DNA of 64,000 nucleotides from the NCBI RefSeq assembly GCF_000960975.1, contig NZ_CP010803.1:1577944-1641943 (forward strand), in the 5' to 3' direction. Shown one piece after another: positions 18,093 to 27,100 of this stretch. A program made the position numbers and the translations under genes. The stretch's first letter is position 1. Each line of letters opens with the position of its first letter. The notes below the pieces were generated by a model. The model ran no database searches, had not been told where the DNA came from, and worked only from the letters and a program-made list of their open reading frames with translations. This DNA comes from Martelella endophytica. Lineage in GTDB: Bacteria > Pseudomonadota > Alphaproteobacteria > Rhizobiales > Rhizobiaceae.

Positions 18093-18740
18093 ATGCAGGA
18101 CAAGACATTGCGCCAGAACATCATCGATGAGCTGGAATTCGAACCCAGTATCGATGCTGCGGATATCGGCGTGGCGGTTGAAAACGGCATCGTCACCCTG
18201 TCCGGCCATGTTCCGGCCTACACGCAGAAGACGACGGTCGAAGCGGTCGTCAGGCGGATCAGGGGCGTTCGCGGCATCGCCGAAGAGATCGAGGTTCGGC
18301 CGCGGGGCGCCAACGTTACCGCCGATGATGAGATTGCCCGGCGGGCGGTTATCGCGCTGAAATGGAATGATCTCGTTCCTGACGAAAAGCTTCAGGTCAC
18401 GGTCAGCAAAGGCTGGCTGACGCTGACGGGAGCGGTGGAGTGGCAGTATCAGCGCGAAGCGGCAATGCGCGCGATCAAGGGGCTTGCCGGCATAATCGGC
18501 ATCAGCAACCTTATCGATGTCGTGCCGAAGGTTTCTGCCCCGGACGTCAAGAAACGCATCGAGGACGCGTTCAAGCGAGATGCCGAGATCGAAGCCGATG
18601 CCATCAAGGTTCGCGTCCAGGACGGCAAGGTCACGCTCGAAGGCAAGGTAAAAGCCTATCGCGAGCGCCAGGCCGCGGAGCGCGCGGCATGGGCAGCGCC
18701 TGGCGTCCGACACGTGGATGACCGGATCACCGTTGTTTGA
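18093..18740 (+). CDS. Triple BON-domain protein
   Basis: A 215-residue protein made of three BON domains in series (about residues 3-70, 77-143 and 146-215), each with the pattern VENGIVTLSGHV, VSKGWLTLTGAV or VQDGKVTLEGKV. BON domains bind phospholipid and occur in osmotic-stress proteins such as OsmY. No signal peptide is visible, so the protein is probably cytoplasmic or peripherally membrane-associated. The start at 18093 lies 4 nt after GGAGG-type text (GGAGGTTGTC). An alcohol dehydrogenase follows after 47 nt and may be co-transcribed. The FNR-type box upstream suggests low-oxygen induction. Confidence 0.92.
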   Translation: MQDKTLRQNIIDELEFEPSIDAADIGVAVENGIVTLSGHVPAYTQKTTVEAVVRRIRGVRGIAEEIEVRPRGANVTADDEIARRAVIALKWNDLVPDEKLQVTVSKGWLTLTGAVEWQYQREAAMRAIKGLAGIIGISNLIDVVPKVSAPDVKKRIEDAFKRDAEIEADAIKVRVQDGKVTLEGKVKAYRERQAAERAAWAAPGVRHVDDRITVV

Positions 18741-18787
18741 AACGTGGCGGGCTGGCACAAATGCCAGCCCGTTCTCGGAGCGATGAA

Positions 18788-19771
18788 ATGAAGGCTATGG
18801 TCCTGCGGGCGTCGGGAACGCCCCTCGTTTTCGAAGAAAGGCCTGACCCTGTGCCCGGCGAGGGTGAGGTGAGGGTGATGATCGAAGCCTGCGCCGTCTG
18901 CAGGACCGACCTGCATGTCGTTGACGGTGACCTACCTCAGGCGAAGCTGCCTGTCATTCCCGGCCATGAGATTGTCGGGATTGTCGAACAGCGCGGCGAC
19001 GGCGTGGCGTCGCTCGCCATCGGACAGAGGGTCGGCGTTCCCTGGCTCGGGCACACATGCGGCCATTGCGCCTATTGCCTGGAAGGTAGCGAAAACCTCT
19101 GTGACCATCCTCAGTTTACCGGCTGCACCAGGGATGGCGGTTTCGCCACGCATGTGATTGCCAATGCGGATTTTGCCTTTCCCATGGACGGGTTCGACGA
19201 TCCGGTGGCCGCCGCCCCGCTCATGTGCGCTGGTCTGATCGGATGGCGGTCGCTGAAGATGGCGGGTGAGGGAAAGCGCATCGGGCTTTATGGCTTCGGC
19301 GCGGCAGCGCATATTCTCGCGCAGGTGCTCGTCTGGCAGGGTCGCGAAGTCTATGCATTCACGCGCGCCGGCGACCGCGCGAGCCAGGATCATGCGATGC
19401 GCCTCGGTGCCACCTGGGCCGGGGCATCGGAAGACAAGCCGCCGCACGCGCTCGACGCCGCCATCATCTTTGCGCCGGTGGGCGAACTCGTGCCTTTGGC
19501 GCTCCGCGCCACCCGAAAGGGCGGAAGGGTGGTCTGCGGCGGCATTCACATGAGCGATATTCCGGCCTTTCCCTATCGCCTGCTCTGGGAGGAAAGGCAT
19601 ATCCTGTCAGTGGCCAATCTCACCCGTCAGGACGGACATGCGTTTTTAAAGATCGCGCAGGCCGCCCGCGTTTCGACCACTGTTACCCGATATCCGCTTG
19701 AAGCTGCCAACCGTGCTCTCGATGATCTCAGGAACGGTCGCTTTCAAGGTGCCGCGGTTCTCGTTCCCTGA
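18788..19771 (+). CDS. Zinc-dependent alcohol dehydrogenase
   Basis: A 327-residue medium-chain dehydrogenase. The catalytic zinc site is in CAVCRTDLH and GHEIVG, and the structural zinc site CGHCAYCLEGSENLC has four cysteines. The nucleotide-binding loop is YGFGAAAHI. It most likely oxidises or reduces alcohols and aldehydes with NAD(H), similar to AdhP-type enzymes. The ATG at 18788 follows GGAGC. It lies behind the BON gene with no promoter element of its own visible, so it probably belongs to the same FNR-controlled unit and would serve fermentative redox balance. Confidence 0.92.
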   Translation: MKAMVLRASGTPLVFEERPDPVPGEGEVRVMIEACAVCRTDLHVVDGDLPQAKLPVIPGHEIVGIVEQRGDGVASLAIGQRVGVPWLGHTCGHCAYCLEGSENLCDHPQFTGCTRDGGFATHVIANADFAFPMDGFDDPVAAAPLMCAGLIGWRSLKMAGEGKRIGLYGFGAAAHILAQVLVWQGREVYAFTRAGDRASQDHAMRLGATWAGASEDKPPHALDAAIIFAPVGELVPLALRATRKGGRVVCGGIHMSDIPAFPYRLLWEERHILSVANLTRQDGHAFLKIAQAARVSTTVTRYPLEAANRALDDLRNGRFQGAAVLVP

Positions 19772-19799
19772 CAGCGCGCGGCCTGAACATATGGTTTTG

Positions 19800-19813
19800 T
19801 TGATAGCTGTCAA
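19800..19813 (+). promoter_or_regulatory. FNR/FixK-type box upstream of the universal stress protein gene
   Basis: TTGAT-AGCT-GTCAA, centred about 67 nt before the start at 19874. It is the fourth full match in five kilobases. Confidence 0.7.
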
Positions 19814-19873
19814 CGCCGTTGCTACCGGACTGTGGTCGACTGGCGGTGATCGATGCATTGAATGGAGGCCGAC

Positions 19874-20704
19874 ATGATCAAGGATTTGTGTGTTCACCTC
19901 GATGGAAGCACTGGAGATAAGGAGCGTCTTGAAGCGGCGCGTCAGATTGCGATGATGTTCGATGCCCACCTTTCCGGCGTCTTCGTCAATCGTTTGCCCG
20001 ACTTGCCGGCAGCGGAGGTCTACAGCTATTCGGCTTCCGCTCTCGATGACATGCAAAGACAGGCGCGCGAGAAGGGCGACAGGATTGCCGCTACGCTGGA
20101 AGACATGCTGTCCGGCCTCGGTGTCCGGCACGAACTGCGGCGTTTCGACGTGCTCTCGTCCCAGTGGCTGCACACCTTCCTGGCCGAGGCGAGGCTATAC
20201 GATCTGTTTGTCTCGACGCTGCCGCAGGAAGACGATCATGAGACTGTTACGCTCGCGGAATCGGTGCTTTTCGGCGCCGGACATTCGGTGTTGCTCGTGC
20301 CTCCGAAATGCGTCTCTTCCCTTGATTTTTCGACCATCGTGCTCGGCTGGCGCAATACGCGGGAGGCCGCGCGGGCGGTGGGCGAAGCCCTGCCATTCCT
20401 CAAACGGGCAGATCGCGTTTCGGTCTGCATGATCGGCGATGATGAGCTCGGGCGGATCGAGCGGGTCACCCAGGGCAATGACATCGCGCGCCATCTCGAT
20501 CGCCACGGGGTTTCGGTCGAGCTCAATCCACTGCCGGAGGGAAAGGGCGTGGGCGCGACCTTGCTCGACGAGGCCGAACTGCTCAACGCCGGCCTGATCG
20601 TCATGGGCGGCTATGGCCATACGCGTCTGCGCGAGTGGGTGCTTGGCGGCGCCACGCGGGAGGTCCTGAGGAGATCCGAAGTCCCTGTTTTGATGGGACA
20701 CTGA
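19874..20704 (+). CDS. Universal stress protein, tandem UspA-like
   Basis: A 276-residue cytoplasmic protein with two UspA-like halves. The C-terminal half ends in the ATP-binding pattern IVMGGYGHTRLREWVLGG (G-x2-G-x9-G); the N-terminal half lacks it. Such proteins are induced by starvation or low oxygen and bind ATP. The start at 19874 has GGAGG upstream. With its own FNR-type box and the P-type ATPase 94 nt downstream, it fits the microaerobic block. Confidence 0.93.
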   Translation: MIKDLCVHLDGSTGDKERLEAARQIAMMFDAHLSGVFVNRLPDLPAAEVYSYSASALDDMQRQAREKGDRIAATLEDMLSGLGVRHELRRFDVLSSQWLHTFLAEARLYDLFVSTLPQEDDHETVTLAESVLFGAGHSVLLVPPKCVSSLDFSTIVLGWRNTREAARAVGEALPFLKRADRVSVCMIGDDELGRIERVTQGNDIARHLDRHGVSVELNPLPEGKGVGATLLDEAELLNAGLIVMGGYGHTRLREWVLGGATREVLRRSEVPVLMGH

Positions 20705-20798
20705 CACAGCCCGTGAACGGGTCGCGTTCGGGCCTCTATCAATGGAGCCGGCAGTGTCGCGGGGGGCGGTATTTGCCGGATAGTTCGCGAGGCATTCC

Positions 20799-23492
20799 AT
20801 GACAGGCCCTGAGGGCGCTTTTCCTTCCTTTGCCGGTGGTTCGCTTCCGGCTGACCCACATGCCAGTTCTGTCGTGGGCGTGTTGCAGGAGCTATCGGTT
20901 TCTGTGGCCGGCCTCTCCGAAGAGGAAGCCAGGGATCGCGCCCTGGTCTTCGGACCCAACGTCATCGCCGTCCATGACACAGTGCCCATTTTCTGGACTG
21001 TTCTCCACCAGTTCCAGAGCCCGGTCGTCTACCTTCTGATGGCGGCTTCGGCCATGGCTGGCCTCCTCGGTCAGTGGAAGGAGGCCGCCGCCATTCTGGT
21101 CGTGCTTGCGATCAGCGCCCTGATCGGCTTCATCACGGAAAGCAGGGCATTGCGCTCCATCGAAAGCCTTCGCGATCTTGGAACCCACAATGCGCGGGTT
21201 CGTCGCGGCGGGGAGGTGCGTCTGGTGCCCGCAGAGACCCTGGTGCCCGGCGACATCCTTCTGGTGGAGGCCGGTGACAGGCTGTCGGCGGATGTGCGGC
21301 TGATCGAGGCCATAAACCTGACGGCGGACGAGGCCGCCCTGACCGGTGAATCCCTCCCGACGGAAAAGGACGTGATGCCGGTTGATCGCGAAGCGCGGAT
21401 CGGTGACCGCCATTCAATGCTCTACAAGGGCACCGTCGTTGCGTCCGGCAGTGGCGTCGGCCTTGTCGTCGGGACGGGGCTCTCCACCGAACTGGGGCGT
21501 ATATCGCAACTGGTCGCCAAGGCCGAAACCGGTCGTTCCCCGCTGGAAAAGCGGCTTGCGCGCCTGTCCGGTCAGCTGATCTGGGTCACCCTGGCGATCG
21601 CCGCACTTGTGGCGGCGGCCGGCATTTTCTCGGGCAAGGAGCCCATGCTGATGATCGAAGCCGCGATCGCCCTGGCCGTGGCTGCCATCCCGGAAGGGCT
21701 GCCGATCGTCGCAACATTGGTGCTGGCGCGCGGAATGTGGCGCATGGCCCGCGAGAATGCGCTGGTCGAGCGGCTTTCGGCGGTGGAGACCCTCGGCGCC
21801 ACCACGGTGATCCTGACCGACAAGACCGGCACGCTGACCGAAAACCGCATGGCCGTGCGCGCTGTCCTCGCCCCGGACGCCGATTGGGGCGTTGTTGAGA
21901 GCGGGCCGGGAAAAGCGGTTCCGGGCCAACCCGCCAGCGCTGCCGCCGCTGCCCTTCTGAAGGCGGCCGTCCTTTGCAATGACGCAACGCTCGCGGAGAT
22001 CCAGAGTGAAGATTCCGGCGATCCGATGGAGCTCGCCCTCCTGCGGGCCGGGGCGGATGCCGGTTTGGCGCGATCGGCGCTCATCGGGGAATATCCGGTC
22101 CTGCGCAAGGTGCCGTTCGATACGGATGTGCGGATGATGGCGACGCTGCACGGGTCGGAAGACGGCGCCTTCTGGATGGTCAAGGGCGCCCCGGAGGCCG
22201 TTCTTCAGGCATCGGACCGGGTCGCTTCCGCAGACGACAGTCTGCCGATGGACAGGACGGTCCGCGCGGACTGGCATGGCAGGGTCGAGCAACTCGGCCG
22301 CCGCGGCCTGCGTGTCCTGGCCTTCGCCATGAAGGGTGCGGACATGCCGGACGGCGAACCGTTCGAGAACCTGGTTTTCCTCGGCATTATCGGCCTGGAA
22401 GACCCCGTAAGGCCCGATGTGCCGGACGCGATTGCCACCTGCCAGGCGGCGGGAATTCGCGTCGTCATGGTCACCGGCGACCATCTGGTGACGGCGAAAA
22501 GCATCGGTGAAACTGTCGGTCTCTTCGAACAGGGAACCGCGACTGCCGAAGGCACGGATCGTGCCGGGCTGGGTAATGGCGATGACAGCGGCTTCAGGGA
22601 TTTCGGCATCTTCGCGCGCGTCAGTCCTGCCGAAAAACTGGCGCTGGTTCGCGCCTATCAGGAAGCCGGCGAAGTCGTCGCGATGACAGGGGATGGCGTC
22701 AATGACGCTCCGGCGCTGCGGCAGGCCGATATCGGCGTTGCCATGGGCCGGCGCGGCACGGATGTCGCCCGCGAGGCGGCGGCGATGATCCTGCTGGATG
22801 ATGCGTTCCCGACGATCGTGCGCGCGATCCGCGAGGGTCGCATCATCTTCGACAACATCCGCCGTTTTGTCGTCTACCTGCTGTCATGCAATCTGGCCGA
22901 AGTCCTGATCGTCGGTCTGGCCGTGCTTGCGACGCTGCCATTGCCGCTGCTACCGCTGCAGATCCTCTATCTGAACCTCGTAACGGATGTTTTTCCGGCT
23001 TTTGCCCTGGCCATGTGCAAGGGCGATCACGCCGTCTTGAAGCGTCCGCCGCGCAGGCCCGACGAACCTATTCTGGGGCGGGCGCAATGGTCGGTCATCA
23101 TCGTTCAAAGCGTGCTGATGACATTTGGTGTGTTCCTGGCTCTGGTCATTGCCCGGCTTGTGCTTCATCTCGATCATCAGGCCACGTTGACCGTGACATT
23201 TCTGACGCTCGGTTTCGTTCAGCTCTGGCATGTCTTCGACATGGCCGGCACGTCGGCCGGCATGCTGAACAATGAAGTGACCCGAAACCCCTGGGTCTGG
23301 GGCGCCATTCTGCTGTGTTCGGGACTGCTGATCGGCCCCACTCTGGCGCCGCCACATGCCGACGTTCTCGGTTTGACGTCACCGACGGCGTTGATGTGGT
23401 GCCTGATTGCCGCGGCAAGCCTGCTTCCCGTTCTCGCGGGTCGGATCGGCGTGCTGCTCCTCGCGGCGCTGCGAGGGAAGGGCACTCGATGA
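20799..23492 (+). CDS. P2-type cation-transporting ATPase
   Basis: An 897-residue P-type ATPase pump. It shows the N-terminal cation-ATPase domain, the actuator motif LTGES (181-185), PEGLP in helix 4 (298-302), the phosphorylation motif DKTGTLT (Asp341) and the hinge TGDGVNDAPAL, followed by six C-terminal helices. PEGLP and the overall layout place it with Ca2+/Na+-type P2 ATPases rather than heavy-metal P1B pumps; the ion is not determined. A GAGG ribosome site precedes the ATG. It lies 94 nt behind the universal stress protein gene, where only a half-site ATCAA is present, so co-transcription is likely. Confidence 0.93.
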   Translation: MTGPEGAFPSFAGGSLPADPHASSVVGVLQELSVSVAGLSEEEARDRALVFGPNVIAVHDTVPIFWTVLHQFQSPVVYLLMAASAMAGLLGQWKEAAAILVVLAISALIGFITESRALRSIESLRDLGTHNARVRRGGEVRLVPAETLVPGDILLVEAGDRLSADVRLIEAINLTADEAALTGESLPTEKDVMPVDREARIGDRHSMLYKGTVVASGSGVGLVVGTGLSTELGRISQLVAKAETGRSPLEKRLARLSGQLIWVTLAIAALVAAAGIFSGKEPMLMIEAAIALAVAAIPEGLPIVATLVLARGMWRMARENALVERLSAVETLGATTVILTDKTGTLTENRMAVRAVLAPDADWGVVESGPGKAVPGQPASAAAAALLKAAVLCNDATLAEIQSEDSGDPMELALLRAGADAGLARSALIGEYPVLRKVPFDTDVRMMATLHGSEDGAFWMVKGAPEAVLQASDRVASADDSLPMDRTVRADWHGRVEQLGRRGLRVLAFAMKGADMPDGEPFENLVFLGIIGLEDPVRPDVPDAIATCQAAGIRVVMVTGDHLVTAKSIGETVGLFEQGTATAEGTDRAGLGNGDDSGFRDFGIFARVSPAEKLALVRAYQEAGEVVAMTGDGVNDAPALRQADIGVAMGRRGTDVAREAAAMILLDDAFPTIVRAIREGRIIFDNIRRFVVYLLSCNLAEVLIVGLAVLATLPLPLLPLQILYLNLVTDVFPAFALAMCKGDHAVLKRPPRRPDEPILGRAQWSVIIVQSVLMTFGVFLALVIARLVLHLDHQATLTVTFLTLGFVQLWHVFDMAGTSAGMLNNEVTRNPWVWGAILLCSGLLIGPTLAPPHADVLGLTSPTALMWCLIAAASLLPVLAGRIGVLLLAALRGKGTR

Positions 23493-24169
23493 CGCGCTCG
23501 CTCGAGCCGGCCAGACTGGTGAGATTGACCTATTGCCAAGAATTGCTGTCAGACATCATCGACCATACCGTAACGAAAACGCCACGATCAGCGGGCCGAT
23601 GACGAAGCCGGTAGCAGCTCATCTCGGAGCGCGACCTGTTGCCGAGGCGCGAGAACGCGACAACTGCCGAACGAAGAGGACGAAGGTTTAATTCCCGTCA
23701 GGACTCATGCTGTCCGGCAGCATGAATCATGTCCTTCAAGCTCAGTTGACATCAGTATTGCAGATTCGAGCCCGGAAATCGGCATAGGCGTTCGACGCTA
23801 ACCGGCCCAATATGTCTCTGGAGAGCTTAAAGCATGTGGGGCCGGTAACGGCGACGAGTGAGGAATGATGATGAAGAATTGCCTCCGCGATATAGGCATG
23901 CGGATGCTCTACCCGATTTTCTGAAAAGCACCCCGTGAAATCAAACGATTGAAAGGGATGTGGTTGACGGACCAGTGCCCGTCAGCCCGCGCTGGCGGAT
24001 ATTAGCCATACCCACCTATGAGTGAGAACTGTTGCGGCTTTGCAACTATTATCCTCCTCGCTTTGTCAAACGTTAGCAACTGCTGTCGAACTCCCTTGTA
24101 TTTTTACGCGCTTAATGTCATCGCACTAAATTAAGGGTTGTTTTATTAGCATTGCTTTGGGGGGATCAG
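23493..24169. other. Long region upstream of the autotransporter
   Basis: About 680 nt without a convincing gene. It contains a small hairpin (TCATGCTG / CAGCATGA, 23705-23725) that could end the ATPase transcript, although it lacks a T-run. The last 150 nt are AT-rich and probably hold the autotransporter promoter. Confidence 0.5.
23705..23725. terminator. Small hairpin, possible terminator
   Basis: Perfect 8-bp arms TCATGCTG and CAGCATGA around a 5-nt loop, 210 nt after the ATPase stop. There is no T-run, so a terminator role is tentative. Confidence 0.3.
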
Positions 24170-27100
24170 ATGACATTTTTGGGGTCGAAGCTGCGCGGCG
24201 GGCGCATGACCAAGGTCGCGGGTAACGCAGCGAGCTACGCGCCGCGCTCAACCGCATCGGTGCTTGCGCTGAGCATGCTAGCGCTCTCTTCCGGAGCCGC
24301 TTATTTCGGCACGGGCGCTTCTTCGGCATTTGCGGCGAATGAGTGCGGCCCGGCGGGCGGCGCCAATGCGGTGATCAATTGTACCGACAATGAGCCGAAC
24401 GGTATCACCTACAATAATCTGCAGGGCGCGACGGTTAATCTCAATTCCTCCAGCATGAACATCGGCGGCGGCGCGTTCAACTTTGGTGGTACAGGGATAA
24501 CGCTCGCCTCGACCGGCGGCAATGCGCTGACCCTGAATGCCAACAGCTATGACACCATATATGGCCCTGTGAGAGTAAGCGGGGACGGAACTGTCGCCGC
24601 TAACTTTAGTGGTGGTGAGCTAACCGACTCGCTCTACGGGGGAGGCAGGATCGCGGTTACGCTTACGGCAGGCGGTGCTGCTGATCATAGTGGTACGGTG
24701 ACGCTTGACGGTACAACCGTCGATCTCGGCAGCTTTCTGTCCTCCGGCGTCACTGCTGTCGGCATTGATGGCAATGCCGACGGTTCGGCCATGGAGGCCG
24801 TTATCACAGGCGGCTCTAGCATTGAACTTCAGAGCAACAATTCCTTTGGCGTTAGATTGAGAGGCAGTGGGTCCGGAAATACCGGGACTGTTCTCGTGGA
24901 CGGGAACAGCAGCATTGATGCCTATCTCAATGTGTCGGTTAACAGCACGGTAACGGCTATCAGCGTCGAAACTTCCGGCGCTTCGAGCATGGGTTATGTG
25001 TCCCTGTCCGGCGATTCTGATATCAGCGCATCCTCTACCAATTCGGGCTTAAGCTCGCTGTCGAGGGGCGTCTTTAATAGGGCCGGTGACGGCGGCGTCA
25101 ATACCATTGTCGACGACGCAACACTTTCGTCTACCGCGACTTCTCTGTTGACCTCGACGGCCTTCGGTATCGACAATCAGAGTACCGGTGGCACGGCAGA
25201 AACCAGCGTCACGCGCGAGGGATCTGTTTCCGCAACGGCTAAAAGCGTTGTTTCGTCTAGCGACTCGGACAGTGCTTCCTCAACGGCAATCCGGAATGTT
25301 TCCGATGTCCAGAATGCGGCCGTCTTTATTACCGAAGACGGAACCGTGGCCTCCGGAGCCGCCATTACCTTTGGCAACGCGAGTGCATCCGGCGTGATCA
25401 ACAGCGCCGGCCTTGAAGCGGCCGTTGTTCTCGATGAAGGCACGATTACCGCGACGGCAAGTGCGACTACCCTTGGTACCGCTACGGCCTCAGGCGTAAC
25501 CAACAGCGGAGGCGTTGAAGCGGCCGTTATTCTGGAAGACAGTGTGATCACTGCGACGGCAGGCGGAACCGGTCTTACTACAGCCACAGCGGTCAGCAAC
25601 ACGGCTGCTGACGGGCTCGCTGGTGTTGGCATTGGCGGCAGCACGTTGACAGTTTCCGCTACCAGCTCTCTTGGTCAGGCAACAGCGATCGCCGTCGATA
25701 ACGTCGCCGTGCTGGGCGACGCTGCTATCGCTTTCGAGGATGCGAGCGAGGTCAACACCCTCGCCGATGGCGTGACCGATACACAGGCCGTTGCCCTCAA
25801 CAACGACTCGCAACAGGGCAATGGCTCCGTGCGTGTGGAAGGCGCTAGCGCAGTGCACGCCGAGGCTATCGGCGTCGGCGAAACGAGCGCCTCCGGCGTC
25901 ATCAACAGTGCCGGCCTTGAGGCTACTGTAATTCTGAATGAAGGCACGGTCACCGCCACGGGCAACGCCGCCGGCCAGACTGCGGCCACAGCGGTGATCA
26001 ACACCGCTGCCGATGGACTTGCAGGTGCCGGCGGCAACGCCAGCACGATTACGGCTTCCGCCACCAGCACCGCTGGTCAGGCTTTGGCCATGGCCGTGGA
26101 TAACCTCGCCGTTCTGGGTAATGCCGAGGTCCTCTTTGAGGAAGCCAGCGCGGTCAGCGCCACTGCGAATGGCTCGAGCAATGCTCAGGCCTTCGCCATC
26201 ATCAATGATTCCGAGCAGGGCGAAGCCGCTGTGCATGTAGACACCGCCAGCACGGTGACTGCAGAAGCAACCAGCACTAACAGCTACGCCGTTGCTTCCG
26301 CCATCGAAAACCGGGCGGAAACCGAGGCGCGTATTCGCATTCGCGGCGGCAGCACGATCACCAGCACGGCGACGGGTGCGGCAAGTGCCGGTCTTGGCGG
26401 ATTTGCCGCGCGCTCGACCGGCGTGCTCAACGCTTCTGCGGCCGGCGATGCCTCCACCGTCATCGACGATATGTCGGGCGTTTCCGCCGAGGCCTACAGC
26501 ACCACGCGGAACACGAGCGCCCTTGCGATCAACAACTTCACCGCGATCGGAGAGGCGCGCACCGTTCTCGATAACGGCTCCAAGGCGGATGCCCTGGCCC
26601 AGAGCGAACTTGATGCCACTGCCGTAGGCGTTCGCAACCGTTCCGACAGTGGCGACGGCCGGGTGGTGCTCGACAATGGCAGCAGCATCACCGCCAGTGC
26701 CGACAGCGCTGCCGGCAGCGCCTCGGCAACCGGCATCACGGCCAGCGCGGTTGATGGCGACGCCATCGTCCGCCTGCTGGGCGCAAGCACGGTTTCCGCC
26801 GATGTCAGCGGCAGCGATGTTTATGCCTATGGTGTGACCAACAGCCTGAACGGCGCCGGCACGGCCGGTGTTGAAATCGGTGCGGGCAGCGTGGTCGATG
26901 TCGGCACCTTCGATCAGGCAGCGACGACCGCCTACATCACCGGTGTCAGCAATACTGCCAAGGACCCGCTTGGCCTGGCCTACACTTCGATCATGGGTCT
27001 GGTTTCGAGTACGGCTGAGGCCTTCGGCGCTTCGGAAGTCTTCGGCGTCGTCAACGCTGCCGCGGGCGGCGAGGCCGTGATCGAGCTTTCGCAAACGGCA

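Noticed and set aside
20705..20798. A possible FNR box before the P-type ATPase
   Set aside because: Only one half-site (ATCAA) is present; the other half does not match.
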